The notes below the pieces were generated by a model. That model was given only the letters and a program-made list of their open reading frames with translations, had not been told where the DNA came from and did not search any database. 64,000 nucleotides of DNA from Sphingomonas panacis (GTDB taxonomy: Bacteria; Pseudomonadota; Alphaproteobacteria; Sphingomonadales; Sphingomonadaceae). Of this stretch, positions 60,981-64,000 are shown piece by piece. How positions within the stretch are numbered: the stretch's first letter is position 1; each line of letters begins with the position of its first letter. The stretch is from NCBI RefSeq assembly GCF_001717955.1, contig NZ_CP014168.1, positions 1,948,501 through 2,012,500 of the forward strand. The letters are read 5' to 3'. The position numbers and the translations under genes were made by a program.

Positions 60981-61658
60981 ATGCGCCTTCTGATCGCCGA
61001 GAGCGATTCCGCCGCCGCGACGCTGCTGGCGCGGGATCTCGCCGAACTGGGTCATGCGTGCGAGGTCGTCGGCGATGGCCGCGCCGCGCTCGCGCAGGCC
61101 ACCGAATCGCGGTTCGACGCGATCCTGCTCGAATGCCTGTTGCCGTTCGTCGATGGTGTCGCCGTCACCGCGCTGCTGCGCGATCGCGGCATCGACCTGC
61201 CGATCATGATGGTCTCCGCGCTCGACGATCTCGACCAGCGGCTGATCGCGCTGGAGGCTGGCGCCGACGATTATCTCGTCAAGCCGGCCGCGCCGGCGGA
61301 GATCGACGCGCGGCTGCGTGTGATCCTCAGGCGCGGTGCGAGCACGCGGAAGTCCGGCGTGATGTGGGCGGGCGATATCGAGGTCAACGAGATCAAGCGC
61401 AGCGCGACTCGCGCTGGCCGCGCGATCAAGGTGCAGAACATCGAGTTCCGCATCCTGTGCGAACTGGTGCGCAACGTGAACACCGTCGTGACCCGGCAGA
61501 TGCTGTACGAGGCGGTGTGGAACTATGAATCCGCGCCCAAGACCAACGTCGTCGAATCGCACATGACCCGGCTGCGCAACCACCTGACCCAGCCCGGCGA
61601 GCGCGACCCGATCGCGACGATCCGGGGTGCGGGGTATATGCTCAGCGACAAGGATTGA
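60981..61658 (+). CDS. OmpR-family response regulator with Glu in place of phospho-Asp
   Basis: 225 aa. Receiver domain 1-115 and OmpR-type winged helix (RRGASTRKSGVMW...EFRILCELVRN, RQMLYEAVWNYESAPKTNVVESHMTRLRNHL, IRGAGYMLSD). The receiver has Lys101 (LVKPA) and Ser79 as expected, and Asp9 as one acidic-pocket residue. The usual phospho-acceptor Asp is Glu51 in DAILLECLLP, with Pro55 at the correct spacing. Glu often mimics phospho-Asp, so the protein may be active without a kinase. No histidine kinase gene lies beside it. AAGGAG is 12 bp upstream of the ATG. Confidence 0.9.
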   Translation: MRLLIAESDSAAATLLARDLAELGHACEVVGDGRAALAQATESRFDAILLECLLPFVDGVAVTALLRDRGIDLPIMMVSALDDLDQRLIALEAGADDYLVKPAAPAEIDARLRVILRRGASTRKSGVMWAGDIEVNEIKRSATRAGRAIKVQNIEFRILCELVRNVNTVVTRQMLYEAVWNYESAPKTNVVESHMTRLRNHLTQPGERDPIATIRGAGYMLSDKD

Positions 61659-61686
61659 GCGGGGAGGCTTCGCCGCCTCATCATCC

Positions 61687-61767
61687 CCGTTCGCACTGAG
61701 CTCGTCGAAGTGCGTGCCGAGAACGCAGTGCATGGGGCACGTGCTTCGACGAGCTCAGCACGAACGG
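61687..61767. repeat. CCGTTCG...CGAACGG inverted repeat, copy 7
   Basis: Left arm CCGTTCGCACTGAGCTCGTC and right arm CGACGAGCTCAGCACGAACGG. Located between the response regulator and the third receptor gene, which converge. Confidence 0.85.
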
Positions 61768-61805
61768 TTTGAGAGGTTCGGTGGGTAGCATCCTCGCAGA
61801 CACAA

Positions 61806-61837
61806 AAAGGCCGGCGACCTCGCGGTCGCCGGCCTTT
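61806..61837 (-). terminator. Rho-independent terminator of the third receptor gene
   Basis: 14-bp stem AAAGGCCGGCGACC (61806-61819) / GGTCGCCGGCCTTT (61824-61837), loop TCGC. On the minus strand the stem is followed by T5 just beyond the receptor stop codon. Confidence 0.85.
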
Positions 61838-61857
61838 CTTTCAGGTCGGTCAGGCGA

Positions 61858-64000
61858 TCAGAAGTTGACGCTGACCTCGCCGCCGAAGGTGCGCGGCGGG
61901 TTGAAGTTGGCGTAGTCGCCGAGGATGCCGCCGTAGCCGGTCGAAACCAGCGCGCCGTTGGCACCGTAATTGCTCGTCGGCGACGAGTTCGCCGACGAAC
62001 GACGATACTTGTAGGTCGTGTCGAACAGGTTGCGGGTCCACACCGAGACCGTCACCTTGCTGCGATCCCCGACCAGGATGTCCGCCAGCGCGAGACGGCC
62101 GTTCACGACGAAGCTGGCGTCGGTCTTGGTCGGCTCGAGCTGGAAGCTGTACTGGCTGCTCGCATAGTTCGCATCGAGGTGAAGGCGGATGTTCGCGCCA
62201 CCAGCGATCTCGACCGGCTTGACATAGTCGATCGCGCCCGACGCCGCGTTCTTCGGCGTGTAGACAATGTAGAGCTGCTGCGGCGGAGCGCCCGGCGAGA
62301 GCGGATTGATCGCCGACGGTGCCTTCCAGTACGTGTAGGCATACGAACCGGTCAGCGTCAGTTCGGGGATCGGCTTCACGGTCAGATCGGCTTCGATGCC
62401 GCGGATCTTGCTGTTGCCGGCGTTGGTGGTCTGCTCGATGTGGCTGCCGTTGGTCGGGCTGCTGCCGTTCGTGTCGAAATAGTCGAAGTCGAACTGCGTG
62501 TTGCTGCGATCCATGATGAAGCCGGCGAGGTTCAGGCGAGCGCGATGCTCCCAGAAGTCCATCTTGGCGCCGACTTCATACGACTTGACCGATTCGGGGC
62601 CGAACGCGTTGAACTGGAGCGAACGGTCGTTCGCGCCGCCAGCGCGGAAGCCGGTCGCGTATTTGGCATACAGATGGATCGTTTCGGTCGCATCGAACGC
62701 GATGTTGAACATCGGATCGAAGCGGCTGACGCTGTTCTTGAACGCGAACGGCTGCACCGCATTGTTCACGACATACAGCGTGCCGTGACGGTCGTCCTTG
62801 GTCCAGCGGCCGCCGGCGGTGATATGCACCACGTCGCCGAGCGCTTCCGGCGTGAAGGTCAGGTTGCCGAACACCGAGTAGTTATGGTCCGACGCCTGGC
62901 TGGCGCGGGTGATGAACTGGCAGGAATTGGCGAACTGCGGAACGGTTGCCGCCAGCGTGTTGTTGCACGACGCGTCATAGCGCTGCGACCCGGAGTTCGC
63001 GCCCGAGATCGGGTTGGAATTGCCGGGGATCGGGCTGCGGATCGTGTAGGCGGTCCCGTCCGCATTCCACAGGTTGGTCAGCGGGGTCGCGGCATATTCC
63101 GTCGCGCGTTCGGTGTAATAATAACCACCGACCACATAATCGAACTGCGGCACGCTGCCGACCGCCTGGACTTCCTGGCTGAACTGATGCTGCTGGAAGA
63201 AGGACAGGCTGTAGCGGCTGAAGTTCGAGCTCGGCGCGAAGCTGCTGCGTTCCGGTCCGCCGGAGTTGTCCCACTGGTCGGTCTCGACGCCGCGCCATGC
63301 CGTGATCGAGCGCAGTTCGAGCCACGGCGCGACCTTGTACTTGATGTTCGACGTGAAGCCGTGCGTGATATCGACGCTCGGCTGCTGCGGCACGCCGACG
63401 TCTGCGGTGTACTGACGATCGGAATGTACGCCGACAAGCGGTGCCTTGGGCGCGATACAGATCGGCTTGCTGCTGCCGGCGGCAATCGTGCCGCCGCATG
63501 CGGTGTTGGTGCCCGGCAGAACGAGGCTGGTGCCATTGAAAGCGCCAACCGGAAGGTTGCCGGGGTTGTAGCTTACGAGCTGGCTGTAGTTCGGCGTGTT
63601 CTCGTCACGCGCGTAATCATAGGAGAAGTCGGCGGTGAGACCATCGACCGGCTGCCAGCGCGCGGCGACGCGGCCGCCCTTGCGATCGTAATAATTCCAG
63701 CCGGTCGAGCCCTCGAGCGGGTTCTTCACGGTGGGGTCCTGATGCTGGTACACGCCGTCGAACTTGAGCGCGATGTTCATGAACGAAGGCAGATCGAGGT
63801 GGAAGTCGGCATTGCGACCGCCGAAATTGCCGACGCCCGCCGTCATGCGGCCGCCGAATTCGCCGGTCGGCGCCTTCGAGACGAGGCTCAGCGCCCCGCC
63901 TTCGGTGTTGCGGCCGAACAGCGTGCCCTGCGGGCCCTTCAGCACTTCGATCCGCTCGATGTCGAACAGCGCCGCGTTCAGGCCCTGCGTCTTACCCAGT
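61858..64000 (-). CDS. TonB-dependent receptor (5' end beyond window)
   Basis: About 713 residues are visible; the N-terminal signal, TonB box and part of the plug lie outside. The open frame continues to the last base (...LGKTQGLNAALFDIERIEVLKGPQGTLFGRNTEGGALSLVSK), which is the end of the plug domain. The barrel has many aromatic-rich strands and ends in EVSVNF (terminal Phe). Substrate unknown; the LFGRNTEGG plug is common in sphingomonad receptors for aromatics or siderophores. A terminator follows the stop. Confidence 0.92.
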   Translation of the reverse strand, partial: LGKTQGLNAALFDIERIEVLKGPQGTLFGRNTEGGALSLVSKAPTGEFGGRMTAGVGNFGGRNADFHLDLPSFMNIALKFDGVYQHQDPTVKNPLEGSTGWNYYDRKGGRVAARWQPVDGLTADFSYDYARDENTPNYSQLVSYNPGNLPVGAFNGTSLVLPGTNTACGGTIAAGSSKPICIAPKAPLVGVHSDRQYTADVGVPQQPSVDITHGFTSNIKYKVAPWLELRSITAWRGVETDQWDNSGGPERSSFAPSSNFSRYSLSFFQQHQFSQEVQAVGSVPQFDYVVGGYYYTERATEYAATPLTNLWNADGTAYTIRSPIPGNSNPISGANSGSQRYDASCNNTLAATVPQFANSCQFITRASQASDHNYSVFGNLTFTPEALGDVVHITAGGRWTKDDRHGTLYVVNNAVQPFAFKNSVSRFDPMFNIAFDATETIHLYAKYATGFRAGGANDRSLQFNAFGPESVKSYEVGAKMDFWEHRARLNLAGFIMDRSNTQFDFDYFDTNGSSPTNGSHIEQTTNAGNSKIRGIEADLTVKPIPELTLTGSYAYTYWKAPSAINPLSPGAPPQQLYIVYTPKNAASGAIDYVKPVEIAGGANIRLHLDANYASSQYSFQLEPTKTDASFVVNGRLALADILVGDRSKVTVSVWTRNLFDTTYKYRRSSANSSPTSNYGANGALVSTGYGGILGDYANFNPPRTFGGEVSVNF

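Overview
The window reads as chromosome of a GC-rich alphaproteobacterium of the sphingomonad type. The grounds are the high GC, the many TonB-dependent receptors, the hrcA-grpE / rph-rdgB neighbourhood, the PBP activator-rsmI-yraN-gshB neighbourhood, the exopolysaccharide genes, and the many intergenic inverted repeats starting CCGTTCG and ending CGAACGG. Genus-level placement is inference; no rRNA or tRNA gene was seen.

Layout. Positions 1-6.5 kb hold the tail of a YegD-like Hsp70, a HerA-like ATPase, a SulP anion transporter, and a divergent LysR/SDR pair. Positions 6.2-12.5 kb hold a first exopolysaccharide block: a glycosyltransferase, a Tat-exported beta-helix protein, a small membrane protein, a polyprenyl glycosylphosphotransferase and GalU. 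Positions 12.6-24.5 kb are mostly housekeeping: a metallophosphatase, a Fur/Zur-type regulator, GNAT, Dxs, HemW, a CAP lipoprotein, EF-hand and SH3-like small secreted proteins, RdgB, RNase PH, HrcA, GrpE, a nucleotidyltransferase with a small partner, and threonine synthase. Positions 24.6-31.2 kb hold a second polysaccharide block: a WecG/TagA transferase, a Wzy-like polymerase, a flippase, a GT4 enzyme and an O-antigen-ligase-like protein. At 31.7-33.0 kb an intact IS3-family element with 30-bp terminal repeats and a 3-bp target duplication has cut off the end of an unrecognised gene.

Positions 33.3-43.7 kb hold a PepF peptidase, a small exported protein, a Uma2 nuclease, groESL with a CIRCE operator, SppA, a PAT-like acetyltransferase, a CoA-transferase and glutathione synthetase. 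Positions 43.8-51.6 kb hold YraN, RsmI, a PBP-activator lipoprotein, a second HerA-like ATPase, a TonB protein, a dienelactone hydrolase, a GST and a cation antiporter. Positions 51.9-64 kb hold a tiny lipoprotein, three TonB-dependent receptors (one ZnuD-like, the last cut by the window end), arylamine N-acetyltransferase, Sua5, an AI-2E-type permease and an OmpR-family regulator whose phospho-acceptor Asp is replaced by Glu.

How the parts may work together. HrcA should repress groESL through CIRCE. The Zur-like regulator may control the ZnuD-like receptor unit through a palindrome just upstream of it. The two polysaccharide blocks together supply an initiating transferase, glycosyltransferases, flippase, polymerase and UDP-glucose. 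No CRISPR array, prophage or clear defence island was found. The best leads for something less ordinary are the Asp-to-Glu response regulator, the nucleotidyltransferase/small-protein pair, the putative zinc-uptake unit, and the dense intergenic repeats.
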